Of a DNA stretch of 64,000 nt, positions 9,015 to 18,699 are shown one piece after another. How positions within the stretch are numbered: position 1 is the stretch's first letter; each line of letters begins with the position of its first letter. This DNA is from an uncultured Eubacterium sp. GTDB lineage: Bacteria > Bacillota > Clostridia > Lachnospirales > Lachnospiraceae. The stretch covers positions 110,097 to 174,096 of the forward strand of contig CAJTTQ010000001.1 of assembly GCA_910579145.1 (NCBI GenBank). Direction: 5' to 3'. A program made the position numbers and the translations under genes. The notes beneath the pieces were generated by a model, which saw only the letters and a list, made by a program, of their open reading frames with translations, made no database searches and was not told the origin of the DNA.

Positions 9015-9974
9015 ATGAACGTTTTGCTGCGGGAAATATCAAAGGCAGAGACAATTGCCATTTGCGGGCATATCCGGCCCGACGGCGACTGTGTCGGCTC
9101 CTGTATGGGACTTTACTCTTATCTGTCTGACTGTTATCCGGAAAAACAGGTAACCGTTTATTTGGAAGAAGTGCCAGAGGCGTTTTCCTATTTGAAAAAG
9201 GACGAGGCATTCCGGCCAAAGGCGGATACATATGACCTGTTTATTTCTCTCGACTGCGGTGCCACAGACCGGTTTGGTGACGCGCAGGAGGTATTTCGCA
9301 GGGCGGAGAGGACACTGAATATCGATCATCATATCAGTAATGAAGAGTTTGCCGATGTAAACCATGTGGAAGCATCGGCAAGTTCTACGAGTGAAGTTTT
9401 GTGCAGCATGATGGAAATGGATAAGATCGGGACTTTTACGGCCGAGGCGCTCTACACCGGGATCGTTCACGATACGGGCGTGTTTAAGCATTCGAATACC
9501 GGAAAACGGACGATGGAGTTGACGGGACAATTGATGGAAAAAGGGATCCCGTTTGGAAAGATCATCGATGAGAGCTTCTACCAGAAGACATATAAGCAGC
9601 TCCAGATCATGGGCCGGTGCCTGCTAGAGAGTGTGCGGATCATGGACGGCCGCTGCATCTTCTGCGTTGTCCCGAAACGGATCATGGATTTTTACGGGGC
9701 GAAGCCCTCGGATCTATCCGGGGTCATCGATGAACTGCGGACGACCGAAGGAGTAGAAGTAGCCATCGTCATCACCGAGAGGGACGCGGCGGATTACAAG
9801 GTGAGCATGCGTTCAAACCAAGTGGTAGATGTGAGCCGGATTGCCACCTTTTTTGGAGGAGGCGGACATATCCGCGCGGCCGGCTGTGAAATGAAAGGCT
9901 CTCCGTTTGACGTCATCAACAATCTGACGGAACACATTGAGAAGCAGTTAAGAAGCGGTGGTGCGCAGGAATGA
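9015..9974 (+). CDS. nrnA: DHH-family oligoribonuclease / pAp phosphatase
   Basis: A 319-residue DHH-DHHA1 phosphoesterase of the NrnA type, which degrades very short RNAs and pAp. Metal-binding motifs are GHIRPDGDCVGSC near the start, SLDCGA, NIDHHISN and HDTGVFKHS; the DHHA1 GGGGHIRAAGC motif is near the C-terminus. ATG 9015 has AGGAGG six bases upstream. Its last four bases overlap truB (ATGA). The placement between rbfA and truB is standard. Confidence 0.92.
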   Translation: MNVLLREISKAETIAICGHIRPDGDCVGSCMGLYSYLSDCYPEKQVTVYLEEVPEAFSYLKKDEAFRPKADTYDLFISLDCGATDRFGDAQEVFRRAERTLNIDHHISNEEFADVNHVEASASSTSEVLCSMMEMDKIGTFTAEALYTGIVHDTGVFKHSNTGKRTMELTGQLMEKGIPFGKIIDESFYQKTYKQLQIMGRCLLESVRIMDGRCIFCVVPKRIMDFYGAKPSDLSGVIDELRTTEGVEVAIVITERDAADYKVSMRSNQVVDVSRIATFFGGGGHIRAAGCEMKGSPFDVINNLTEHIEKQLRSGGAQE

Positions 9975-10900
9975 GGGAAACGATCGATGGGATCCTGAAT
10001 GTCCACAAGGAAAAGGGGTTTACCTCGCATGACGTGGTGGCCAAACTCCGCGGGATCTTAAAGCAGAAAAAAATCGGCCATACCGGTACACTCGATCCGG
10101 ACGCGACCGGGGTGTTGCCGGTATGTCTCGGAAAGGCGACGAAAGTATGCGAATATTTGACGGACCGCTCTAAAACGTATGTGGCCCGTGTCCGGCTCGG
10201 TGTCGTGACGGATACCCAGGATCTGACGGGGCGGGTGCTAGAAGAACATCCGGTCCGGGTAACGAAAGAGGAACTGACCGAAGCCGTATCCGCATTTGTC
10301 GGTGAGAACTGGCAGACGCCTCCGATGTATTCGGCGGTGAAGGTGAACGGAAAACGATTGTATGAGCTGGCGAGGCAGGGACTCGAGGTCGAGCGGAAAA
10401 AACGTAAGATCACAGTATATTCGTGCAGCGTTTCCGATTATATACCGGAAGAACAGACCTTTATGATGGAAGTTCACTGTTCCAAAGGAACATACATCCG
10501 TACCCTTTGCCACGATATCGGCGAACGTCTGGGCTGCGGCGCGGCGATGGCTTCCCTCGTGCGCACGAGGTCGGGCATCTTTTCGCTCGAGGAGGCGTTG
10601 ACGTTATCGGAGATCGAACAAAAGGTGAAGGGTGGGACACTTTATGAAGCCTTGCTGCCGATTGATGCCATTTTTCATGATTATCCCGAAATCACCGTAT
10701 CGCAGTCGGGACTCCGTTATCTTCAGAACGGAAATGCCCTGCGGCAGGAGTGGTGCGGGGAGGAAGGCGGCGCGGCGCACGGGGAGACCGTACGGATGTA
10801 CGGACCAGACCGCACGTTTTATGCGCTGTACCGATATGACGGGAAACAGCGTATCTTTACAAATGTGAAGATGTTTTACCATGCTGCCGGCCAGTCATGA
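9971..10900 (+). CDS. truB: tRNA pseudouridine(55) synthase TruB
   Basis: A 309-residue TruB that makes pseudouridine 55 in the T loop of tRNAs. The catalytic Asp is D42 in GHTGTLDPDATGVLP; YSAVKVNGKRLYELAR and SKGTYIRTLCHDIGERLG are further family motifs. A PUA-like C-terminal region is present. The start overlaps nrnA's stop by four bases. Confidence 0.95.
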   Translation: MRETIDGILNVHKEKGFTSHDVVAKLRGILKQKKIGHTGTLDPDATGVLPVCLGKATKVCEYLTDRSKTYVARVRLGVVTDTQDLTGRVLEEHPVRVTKEELTEAVSAFVGENWQTPPMYSAVKVNGKRLYELARQGLEVERKKRKITVYSCSVSDYIPEEQTFMMEVHCSKGTYIRTLCHDIGERLGCGAAMASLVRTRSGIFSLEEALTLSEIEQKVKGGTLYEALLPIDAIFHDYPEITVSQSGLRYLQNGNALRQEWCGEEGGAAHGETVRMYGPDRTFYALYRYDGKQRIFTNVKMFYHAAGQS

Positions 10901-10936
10901 CACGATTACGTTGCGGCGCGGAAAAGAGGAATGGAT

Positions 10937-11836
10937 ATGATCGTATTGGAAAAGATGCCATACCGGCTGGAACATACGGCGATATGTATCGGGAAATTTG
11001 ACGGTTTGCACTGTGGGCACCGCGTGCTGATCGACAGTATCCGTCAGTATGAAAACAAACAGAAAGTCCTGTTTACGTTTTCGTTCCCGGATACCGGTTC
11101 GATCTACAGTGAGCAGGAAAAGCGGTTTCTGGCAGAAAAACTCGGGATCGATGTGTATATTAACTGTCCGTTTGATGACAGGCTTTCGCATATGTCACCG
11201 GGAGAATTTTTAGATCAGGTGCTACGGGGGCAGTGCGGCGCTGACGTGATTTCTGTCGGAGAAGACTTCCGTTTTGGATTTGGGCGGAGCGGGGACGTAA
11301 ATTTCCTCCGCGGCCGCAGTGAGCGGGACGGGTTTACCCTGCACGTCTTTCCAAAGAAAGAGATGTATGGCGAGCCGGTGAGCAGTACCCGCATACGAAA
11401 GCTGTTAGGGGACGGAGAGATCGAGAAGGCGGGGGAACTGCTAGGCCAGCCGTATTTTATTTACGAAACGGTGTGCCACGGGAATCAGATCGCCAGAGCC
11501 ATGCTGGATATGCCGACGGCGAACCAGATCCCTCCGCCGGGAAAAATACTTCCGCCCTTTGGGGTGTATGCCTCCCGGGTGCGGACAAAATATGGTGTTT
11601 ATGACAGTGTTACGAATATAGGAAGAAAGCCGACGATTCCCGGAGAGAACGCGGCGGGAGTGGAAACTCACATTTTTGAGTTTGACTCCGATCTGTACGG
11701 TACAAAACTCTGTGTGGAACTGTATGCGTTTTTGCGCAGGGAACAGAAGTTTTCTGGCTTAGACGCGCTGCGTGAGCAGATGAAGACGGATAAGGAACGA
11801 TGTGCAGCGTATTTTAGAACACGGGGCGTACAGTAG
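10937..11836 (+). CDS. ribF: Bifunctional riboflavin kinase / FAD synthetase
   Basis: A 299-residue RibF converting riboflavin to FMN and FAD. The N-terminal adenylyltransferase domain has IGKFDGLHCGHR (HIGH-like) and SSTRIRKLL; the C-terminal flavokinase domain has MPTANQIPP and NIGRKPTI. ATG 10937 is six bases after AGAGGA; an ATG at 10931 abuts that site directly and is less likely. No FMN riboswitch precedes it. It is the last gene of the translation operon in the usual Firmicute order. Confidence 0.92.
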   Translation: MIVLEKMPYRLEHTAICIGKFDGLHCGHRVLIDSIRQYENKQKVLFTFSFPDTGSIYSEQEKRFLAEKLGIDVYINCPFDDRLSHMSPGEFLDQVLRGQCGADVISVGEDFRFGFGRSGDVNFLRGRSERDGFTLHVFPKKEMYGEPVSSTRIRKLLGDGEIEKAGELLGQPYFIYETVCHGNQIARAMLDMPTANQIPPPGKILPPFGVYASRVRTKYGVYDSVTNIGRKPTIPGENAAGVETHIFEFDSDLYGTKLCVELYAFLRREQKFSGLDALREQMKTDKERCAAYFRTRGVQ

Positions 11837-11874
11837 AAAAAAGAGCGCATAGCGGCGCAGAAATGGAGAATACT

Positions 11875-13512
11875 ATGGAATTGGCATTGCAGATCATGGC
11901 AGGGGTTGGTTTGTTTTTATATGGCATGCAGCTGATGAGCGACGGCCTGCAGAAGGTCGCCGGCGGAAAGATGCGTACGATTCTTGAGAAATTAACGACG
12001 AATCCATTTATGGGACTTCTGCTCGGTATTGTGTTTACCGGTATCATCCAGTCGTCCAATGCTACGACTGTGCTCGTTGTCAGTTTTGTAAACAGCGGCC
12101 TGATGAACCTTTCCCAGTCGGTGGGCGTCATCATGGGGGCCAATATCGGTACGACCGTAACCGGCCAGCTCGTATCTTTTAAGCTGGACGCGGTGGCGCC
12201 GCTTTTTATCATTGTCGGTGTTGTTATGGTCATGTTTATAAAAAAACCGATGATCCGGCGGATCGGAGAAGTTCTGCTCGGTTTCGGCGTGCTGTTTTTT
12301 GGAATGTCCACGCTTTCTTCATCGGTGGACAAACTCAATGAGGTCGAAGCGATCAAGCATTTATTCAGCAGTCTGACCAACCCGTTTATCGCCGTGCTGA
12401 TCGGGTTCCTCGCGACGTCGATCCTGCAGAGCGCGTCCGCGTCTGTCGGCATACTGATCGTGCTGGCCTCGTCGGGGCTTATGGATCTGAACATCTGTTA
12501 TTATGTCATTATGGGATGCAACATCGGTGCCTGCGGTTCGGCGGTACTGGCGAGCTTAAGCGGAACGAAAGACGCGAAGCGTGCGGCGATGATCCATGTT
12601 TCCTTTAATGTGATCGGACTTGTGATCGTCATGGTACTTCTCGCGGTCTGCGGGGAACTGATCATGTCAGCGATACATGCGCTGTCTGCGTCGACGGCGG
12701 ATATCGGTCTGCGCGCCGGCCGGGATGTGGCAAATATCAATACGATCATCAAAGTGTTCCAGGTGATCGTTCTGTTCCCGCTCAGCAAGTTCCTGATCCG
12801 GCTTTCCTATCTGATCATACCGGGCGAGGATGAGGAAGTTCATGGTATGGAACTCAAGTTCATTGGAAAACATGCGATCTTCAATCTGACGACAGCGCTC
12901 CCGCAGGCAGTGAGCGAGGCAGAGCGCATGGGGAAAATGGCTGTCCATAACCTGAACCGTGCGATGGAAGCTCTGTTGGAACGGGATGAGGAAGCACTCG
13001 AGGATGTTTACAAAAAAGAAAATGTCATAGATTACCTGAATACGGAAATATCAAACTATCTGGTGAAGATCAACCAGTTATCGCTTCCGATCCAGGACCG
13101 CAAACAGCTGGGGGCGATGTTTCATGTCGTAAATGACATGGAGCGGATCGGAGACCATGCGGAAAATATAGCTGACTTCGCGAAAACCGTTATGTCAGCG
13201 GACCTGAAATTTTCGAAAAAAGCGCAGAATGAACTGCGCCAGATGTTCGAAAAGGTCACGCAGCTCCTTACATATTCCATCAATATGTTTGTGACGGGGG
13301 ACGATACCCACGCAGAAGACATACAGAAGCTGGAAAACGAGATTGATAAGATGGAAAAGAAGCTTCAGAAGAAACATATCAACCGTTTGGCAAATCATAA
13401 GTGCGAACCGCATGCCGCTATGATCTTCTCCGACCTGCTCAGTAATCTGGAGCGTGTCGCGGATCACGGTACGAATATCGCCTTTGCCGAGCAGGAAGAC
13501 GAGGAGGAGTGA
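11875..13512 (+). CDS. Na/Pi cotransporter with PhoU domain
   Basis: A 545-residue NptA/PNaS-type protein for sodium-coupled phosphate uptake. Two inverted NptA repeats are seen, the first with GIIQSSNATT and the second with the degenerate ILQSASASVG, within about eight membrane segments (residues 1-300). A PhoU-like helical domain fills residues 330-545, including the MERIGDHAENIADFA signature and a second NLERVADHGTNIAFA. ATG 11875 behind GGAGA is preferred; ATG 11863 lacks a ribosome site. It follows ribF by 38 bases without a terminator and abuts the next gene. Confidence 0.9.
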   Translation: MELALQIMAGVGLFLYGMQLMSDGLQKVAGGKMRTILEKLTTNPFMGLLLGIVFTGIIQSSNATTVLVVSFVNSGLMNLSQSVGVIMGANIGTTVTGQLVSFKLDAVAPLFIIVGVVMVMFIKKPMIRRIGEVLLGFGVLFFGMSTLSSSVDKLNEVEAIKHLFSSLTNPFIAVLIGFLATSILQSASASVGILIVLASSGLMDLNICYYVIMGCNIGACGSAVLASLSGTKDAKRAAMIHVSFNVIGLVIVMVLLAVCGELIMSAIHALSASTADIGLRAGRDVANINTIIKVFQVIVLFPLSKFLIRLSYLIIPGEDEEVHGMELKFIGKHAIFNLTTALPQAVSEAERMGKMAVHNLNRAMEALLERDEEALEDVYKKENVIDYLNTEISNYLVKINQLSLPIQDRKQLGAMFHVVNDMERIGDHAENIADFAKTVMSADLKFSKKAQNELRQMFEKVTQLLTYSINMFVTGDDTHAEDIQKLENEIDKMEKKLQKKHINRLANHKCEPHAAMIFSDLLSNLERVADHGTNIAFAEQEDEEE

Positions 13513-13519
13513 TTTCCTT

Positions 13520-14368
13520 ATGTCCATGATAGTTGTGTGCGCCGTGCTGTTCGCCGGACTGCTTATCTATGGCTATTGTTCCAATTTCTTTTTCCGGGCG
13601 GAGCATTACACAGTTCCGGTCTCCGGTTTGGAGCAGGAACGAAAGGTTCGGATCGTGATGCTTGCGGATCTTCATGGAACGGTATTTGGCAGGGACAATG
13701 AGCGCCTGATCCGAAAAATCGAGAACCTGTGCCCGGATATGATCTGTATCGCGGGCGATATGACCGTGAAAGACGGCAGGGGATCGTCGGCATGTATTGC
13801 CCTGTGCAGGGAGATCGCCCGTCTCTGCCCAGTGTACTACGCGATGGGAAACCATGAGATTCGGATGAAACAGTACAGGGACTTTTGTTCCGAGCTGAAA
13901 AAAGCGGGGGTGTTTGTACTCGACAATGAACATGCCCGTTTTTTTGTTTCTAAAAAACAAATCGTCATTTATGGATGGAGTGCTGGCGAATGGTATTATC
14001 ACAAGTGCTGGCAGAAGAGAGCGCTGATCGTAAAAGAACTGGATGATCAGCTCGGCACGCCGGACAAAGACTCATTCCATATCCTTTTGGCGCACAATCC
14101 TGAATATTTCCAGACCTATTGCGAGTGGGGAGCGGATCTGGTACTTTCGGGGCATGTCCACGGCGGAATTGCCAGACTGCCGTGGGCCGGCGGCGTGATA
14201 GCACCTTCTCTCTGCCTGTTTCCGAAATACGATGCCGGTAAGTTTCGGGAACGGAATGGAACGATGATCCTTTCCCGCGGCCTCGGCACTCACCATATCC
14301 GGCTGCGTTTTTTTAATGTGCCGGAAATTTCGGTGATCGATCTCTGTGGAAAAAGTGGTTTATCATGA
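13520..14368 (+). CDS. Membrane-anchored metallophosphoesterase
   Basis: A 282-residue calcineurin-like phosphoesterase of the YkuE/YaeI kind. One N-terminal membrane helix (about residues 3-25) is followed by the five metal motifs: ADLHGTVFG, GDMTV, GNHE, AHNPE and GHVHGG. Such proteins hydrolyse phosphodiester or phosphomonoester bonds at the membrane; known relatives act on lipid or nucleotide substrates, and the substrate here is unknown. GAGGAGGAG at 13501-13509 inside the end of the cotransporter gene serves ATG 13520. Confidence 0.87.
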   Translation: MSMIVVCAVLFAGLLIYGYCSNFFFRAEHYTVPVSGLEQERKVRIVMLADLHGTVFGRDNERLIRKIENLCPDMICIAGDMTVKDGRGSSACIALCREIARLCPVYYAMGNHEIRMKQYRDFCSELKKAGVFVLDNEHARFFVSKKQIVIYGWSAGEWYYHKCWQKRALIVKELDDQLGTPDKDSFHILLAHNPEYFQTYCEWGADLVLSGHVHGGIARLPWAGGVIAPSLCLFPKYDAGKFRERNGTMILSRGLGTHHIRLRFFNVPEISVIDLCGKSGLS

Positions 14369-14375
14369 AAAGTTC

Positions 14376-14404
14376 TTGTTATAGAGTTGATATTGTGTTA
14401 AAAT
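14376..14404 (+). promoter_or_regulatory. Putative sigma-A promoter for chemoreceptor genes
   Basis: TTGTTA (14376-14381), a 17-base spacer and TAAAAT (14399-14404) precede the first chemoreceptor start by 73 bases. No sigma-D (flagellar) promoter was seen. Confidence 0.5.
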
Positions 14405-14477
14405 TATATTGAAATGGAAATGGTAGGTCAGTTACCGGCGCACAAGAGCAGGCGAGCTGCTTTAGACAGGAGGAAGT

Positions 14478-16517
14478 ATGTTGAAAAACTGGAAAATGGG
14501 GTTAGTGATCGCATCGATTGTTGCCGTTGTTTCAGCGGTTTCGATGGGGGTGGTGTTTTATATTTCTAACAGCAATATCACATCGGTACTTATCAATGAT
14601 GTGGAAAACAATATGCAGACATCCCTGGATGCAAAAACGAAGCTGATTGATGAGTATATACGGAATGCGGAGAGTCAGCTCGTGTCTTTTTCAAAAGAAC
14701 AAGGTATTTTAGAATTTTTACGTGATACAGGAAATAGCCAGAAGAGGGAGGCGTTACAGGCTTATAATTCGCAGTATTTTGCGGCGCTTGAAGGCTGGGA
14801 GGGGTTATATGTGTGCAGCTGGGCAACCGAGACACTGACCCATTCTAACACGTCCGCGGTAGGGTTGGTGCTGCGAGAGGGGGATTCGCTCAAGCAGCTT
14901 CACGAAAATCTGACAGAAGCAAAGGGCGGTGTATTTAATACCGGTATCCTGAAGTCGCCGGCATCTGGGCAGCTCATCATATCCATGTATGTTCCGATTT
15001 ATGACGGGGATACGCCTCTCGGGTTTGTCGGAGGAGCGATAAAGACGGACGGTCTTTCCCAGCAGCTGGATGCCGTCTCCACGCATGGCATTGAAAATAC
15101 GACCTATTCGCTGATCAATGTGGGGAAAAAACAGTACATTTTTGACGATAACGCCGACCTGATCCTGACCGAGATCCAGGACACGACGATTCTTGACGTC
15201 ATTTCCATGATCGATGGCGGGAAAGAAACAGGGCAGGTTACATATACCGGTGAAGACGGCGTACAATATTTTTCGGTCTTTAAATCAATTCCGGAGAGGG
15301 CGTGGGCGCTCGTGATCCGAAATGACAAGGCAGAACTGTACCAGCCCGTATACAAGAGCCGTCTTGTTTTAGGTATCGTCTGCGGCCTTGCGTTTCTTTT
15401 GATCACGATCATGTCATGGGTGATGATCAACATTAATTTGAAACCGCTCAAAAAAGTGATCCAGAAGATTGAGAAGATCGAGAACCTCGACCTGAGCGAA
15501 GATCAGATGATACAAAGTTATATCGGGCGCAAAAGCGAGGTCGGTAAACTGGCTACGGCGGTGGATTCTCTTACGGTTACGTTCCGCAAGATGTTACATA
15601 CATTGAATGATTGTTCTGAATCTTTAGTGGGTAGTTCCGAGACGATGCGGACGGCTTCGAAGGATCTGATGGGGAGTGTGGAAGACAATTCGGCGACGAC
15701 GGAGGAATTGTCGGCCAGCATCCTGAACACGAACTCTTCGATCGAAGTGGTTACGGGTGAGGTTGAGAAGATCCATGATATCGTGGGCGATATTACGGAC
15801 CGCGCCCAGGACGGAAGTGAGAAGAGTGAGACACTGATCCAGACGGCAAACACGATGAGCAAAACAGCGGCTGAGACGCTTGAGAACAATACGAAAAAAG
15901 TGGAGGAAACGAAGAGGAACATCGAGGAGGCGATGCAGAATCTCCAGTCCCTTGTGAAGATCAACGAGATGGCGACCCAGATCCTGGATATTACGAGCCA
16001 GACGAATCTGCTCTCTTTGAACGCTTCCATTGAGGCGGCAAGGGCAGGGGAGGCCGGAAAAGGATTTGCCGTCGTTGCAGGGGAGATTGGAAGTCTGGCG
16101 GAGAATTCCTCTGAGACGGTCAATCAGATCCAGGCGCTCTGCAAAGACGCGAATAAGAGTATCGAAAGCGTGCAGGAGTGTTTTGAGGATATCATCGCGT
16201 TTATGGAAACAGACGTGTCAGGTAAATTTGAGGAGTTTGCGGCTATGGCGAGTCAGTATGAAGCGGTGGTGAACGATATTCAGGAAGTCATTCACAGCAT
16301 AAATAGCAAAACGTCTGTATTTTCGGAGAGTGCGACGAATATCCGGGATCAGATCAATAATGTCAAGATGGCTTCCAATGATAACGAACAGGGAGTGGAC
16401 GATATCATCGTCAAAAATGATCTGACGACGAAAACGGCGGATTCTATTATAAAAATCGCGGATCTGAACCAGTCGAATGTGGAGGCGATCAAAGATATCG
16501 TGGATATGTTCAAGTAG
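14478..16517 (+). CDS. Methyl-accepting chemotaxis protein 1
   Basis: A 679-residue transmembrane chemoreceptor. Membrane segment 1 (about residues 8-30) and segment 2 (about 292-316) flank an extracellular dCache-like sensor that contains the pattern [22 protein letters not shown]-like linker follows (320-375) and then a cytoplasmic signalling domain with the hairpin tip [15 protein letters not shown] and [16 protein letters not shown]. It would pass ligand binding to CheA/CheW. AGGAGG precedes ATG 14478. It is more distant from the next two receptors than they are from each other. No che or flagellar gene is in the window. Confidence 0.92.
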   Translation: MLKNWKMGLVIASIVAVVSAVSMGVVFYISNSNITSVLINDVENNMQTSLDAKTKLIDEYIRNAESQLVSFSKEQGILEFLRDTGNSQKREALQAYNSQYFAALEGWEGLYVCSWATETLTHSNTSAVGLVLREGDSLKQLHENLTEAKGGVFNTGILKSPASGQLIISMYVPIYDGDTPLGFVGGAIKTDGLSQQLDAVSTHGIENTTYSLINVGKKQYIFDDNADLILTEIQDTTILDVISMIDGGKETGQVTYTGEDGVQYFSVFKSIPERAWALVIRNDKAELYQPVYKSRLVLGIVCGLAFLLITIMSWVMININLKPLKKVIQKIEKIENLDLSEDQMIQSYIGRKSEVGKLATAVDSLTVTFRKMLHTLNDCSESLVGSSETMRTASKDLMGSVEDNSATTEELSASILNTNSSIEVVTGEVEKIHDIVGDITDRAQDGSEKSETLIQTANTMSKTAAETLENNTKKVEETKRNIEEAMQNLQSLVKINEMATQILDITSQTNLLSLNASIEAARAGEAGKGFAVVAGEIGSLAENSSETVNQIQALCKDANKSIESVQECFEDIIAFMETDVSGKFEEFAAMASQYEAVVNDIQEVIHSINSKTSVFSESATNIRDQINNVKMASNDNEQGVDDIIVKNDLTTKTADSIIKIADLNQSNVEAIKDIVDMFK

Positions 16518-16557
16518 AGCACATGTTATACAACGGAGAAAGTAAGGAGGACACAGA

Positions 16558-18588
16558 ATGAAAAATTTCAAATTGGCAACTAAAATAAGTATTATTGTAA
16601 TTACTATCTTAACGGTAGGGTTAATCCTTGTTTGGAAAAGCACAGATATGAACGTATCTTCGGTGATGGAAGATCAGATTGTAGAAGAGATGAACGACGC
16701 GATCCGGACGCGGTCCCAGATCATTGAGCAATACATTGCTTCGACGGAATCCTATCTGGTAGGTTACGCGCAGTCAGGCGTATTGCGAGAGGCCCTCCTG
16801 AAACCAAACGACGCGAATGTGATCGCAAACGCGCAGAGTTACACGAAGAGCTATGGCGGGGAGAATAAGAATCTGGAAAATATTTATCTGGGTGATTATG
16901 ACTCCAAAGTATTGGCTTCTTTTGTGGAAGGCCCGATCGGAAAAGTCCTCCGCGAGGGAGACGGGCTGAAGGCTCTCCGGGAATCGGTGTTCAAAGAAAA
17001 AGCTGTGTGGAATACGGGGATCATAGCATCTCCGTCCACGGGAAAACAGGTTGTCTCCATGTATTATCCCATCTATGACGGCGATAAGCCTCTCGGTTAC
17101 GTGGGGAGCGCTATTTATTCGGATGACTTGAAAACTACGCTGGATAACCTATCTGGGGATTCAGGAAACAAAAAGGATTATTTACTGTTAGACGCGGCGA
17201 AAAATACGTATATCTTCTGCGGGGACGAGGAAAAGGTCGGCGGCCCGGTGGAAGAAAAGAGCATATCGGAAGCGATGGAGCTGGCAAAGAGCGGAAAGAC
17301 CGGAGATGTGTACGAGTATAAAGAAAATGGAAATGATAAGCTCGCGGTTTATGAATATATGCCGGACAGGGAATGGGTGCTTATGGTACTGACAGACCGG
17401 GATGAGTCGTTTGCCCCGGTAAATCAGCTCTCCTTTGTATTACTGATCATGTGCGCCGTGCTGCTCGTGCTGATTTCCCTGTGTGTATGGTTTGCCGGCG
17501 TTTTGATCGCAAAGGATATTGTGAAGGTGGCCCGTATCATACAGGAGATCGGTACGCTGGATCTGACGCTCCGCAGTAAACTCAAAAAATTTGAATCCCG
17601 TAAGGACGAGGTGGGGATGATCGCGAAAGCGACTCAGTTTTTGGCCGATACGGTGAGTGATGCGGTCGTACTGATCAAGGAAAAAAGCGAGGAGCTTTTA
17701 GATACTTCTGGAACGCTTCACTCGGGGGCAGAGGTTACGAAGGGATCGGTCGAGAATGTCGAAAAGGCGATCCACGATATTGCTGAGAGTACGATCCAGC
17801 AGGCAGAAGATACGCAGCAGGCGGTAGAAAGTGTGCTGCACATCGGAAAAACGATCGAGAAGACGATGGATGAGACGGAGACATTAACCGAATACACGGG
17901 TAACATTCAGAAAACGAGCGAGGAAATGCGAAATACGGTAAGAGGACTGTCTGTTGTAAATGGCAATACGGAGAAGGCAATCGATGAGATCAGCGCGCAG
18001 ACGCTGTCTACAAACCAGTCCGCGATGAAGATCAAGGATGCCGCGCAGTTGATCACTTCGATTGCGGAAGAGACAAATATGCTCTCTCTGAATGCTTCGA
18101 TCGAGGCGGCGCGTGCCGGAGAACAGGGACGAGGTTTTGCGGTAGTGGCGAGCCAGATCCAAAAACTTGCGGAGCAGTCGAATGATTCGGCGAGGATGAT
18201 CGACAGCATTATCGTTGCGCTGATCAACGATTCGAATAAGGCAGTGGAGACGATGGTCAGGATGAAAGATATCATGCTGGAACAGAGCCAGCAGCTTTCG
18301 CACACGGAAGATCAATTTACTGATATATACGAGAATATTGAAGTTGCGAAACAGAGCGTTACTTCTATTTATGATACGGTAAGGAATATGGATCAGGAGC
18401 GGCTTACGGTCGTCGAACTCGTTCAAAAACTGTCGGAGATTGCAGCGGATAATGCGGCTGGTACGCAGGAAATACTGGCGTCATCTGAGATGCTTGATGG
18501 CATGGTAAAGGATGTGTCGGAGGCGTCCGGGCAGTTGGTTTCTGTTTCCGATGATATTGAAAAAAGTGTAAGTGGGTTTACTGTATAA
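16558..18588 (+). CDS. Methyl-accepting chemotaxis protein 2
   Basis: A 676-residue chemoreceptor: short cytoplasmic start, membrane helix (about 8-25), dCache-like sensor (40-280) with STGKQVVSMYYPIYDGD, second membrane helix (about 290-315), HAMP-like linker and signalling domain with [18 protein letters not shown]. The tip reads VVASQIQKLAEQS, where the common form is VVAxEVRKLA. It lies 40 bases after receptor 1 with only a ribosome site (AAGGAGG) between, so it is probably cotranscribed. It is highly similar to receptor 3 along its length. Confidence 0.92.
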   Translation: MKNFKLATKISIIVITILTVGLILVWKSTDMNVSSVMEDQIVEEMNDAIRTRSQIIEQYIASTESYLVGYAQSGVLREALLKPNDANVIANAQSYTKSYGGENKNLENIYLGDYDSKVLASFVEGPIGKVLREGDGLKALRESVFKEKAVWNTGIIASPSTGKQVVSMYYPIYDGDKPLGYVGSAIYSDDLKTTLDNLSGDSGNKKDYLLLDAAKNTYIFCGDEEKVGGPVEEKSISEAMELAKSGKTGDVYEYKENGNDKLAVYEYMPDREWVLMVLTDRDESFAPVNQLSFVLLIMCAVLLVLISLCVWFAGVLIAKDIVKVARIIQEIGTLDLTLRSKLKKFESRKDEVGMIAKATQFLADTVSDAVVLIKEKSEELLDTSGTLHSGAEVTKGSVENVEKAIHDIAESTIQQAEDTQQAVESVLHIGKTIEKTMDETETLTEYTGNIQKTSEEMRNTVRGLSVVNGNTEKAIDEISAQTLSTNQSAMKIKDAAQLITSIAEETNMLSLNASIEAARAGEQGRGFAVVASQIQKLAEQSNDSARMIDSIIVALINDSNKAVETMVRMKDIMLEQSQQLSHTEDQFTDIYENIEVAKQSVTSIYDTVRNMDQERLTVVELVQKLSEIAADNAAGTQEILASSEMLDGMVKDVSEASGQLVSVSDDIEKSVSGFTV

Positions 18589-18606
18589 AAAATCTTTTAA
18601 AGTTAC

Positions 18607-18635
18607 TTGCATTCGATTTTTATTTGGTTTATAAT
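18607..18635 (+). promoter_or_regulatory. sigma-A promoter for chemoreceptor 3
   Basis: TTGCAT (18607-18612), 17 bases, then a perfect TATAAT (18630-18635). The third receptor therefore has its own promoter although it sits directly behind its near-duplicate. Confidence 0.7.
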
Positions 18636-18699
18636 TACGGTAGGTAAATGATCGGTGATAGAGGGTTGGAGTATTACAAAATATCAGGAGGAAATTAGC

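Noticed and set aside
10901..10936. FMN riboswitch before ribF
   Set aside because: Only 36 bases separate truB and ribF, which is too short for the aptamer.
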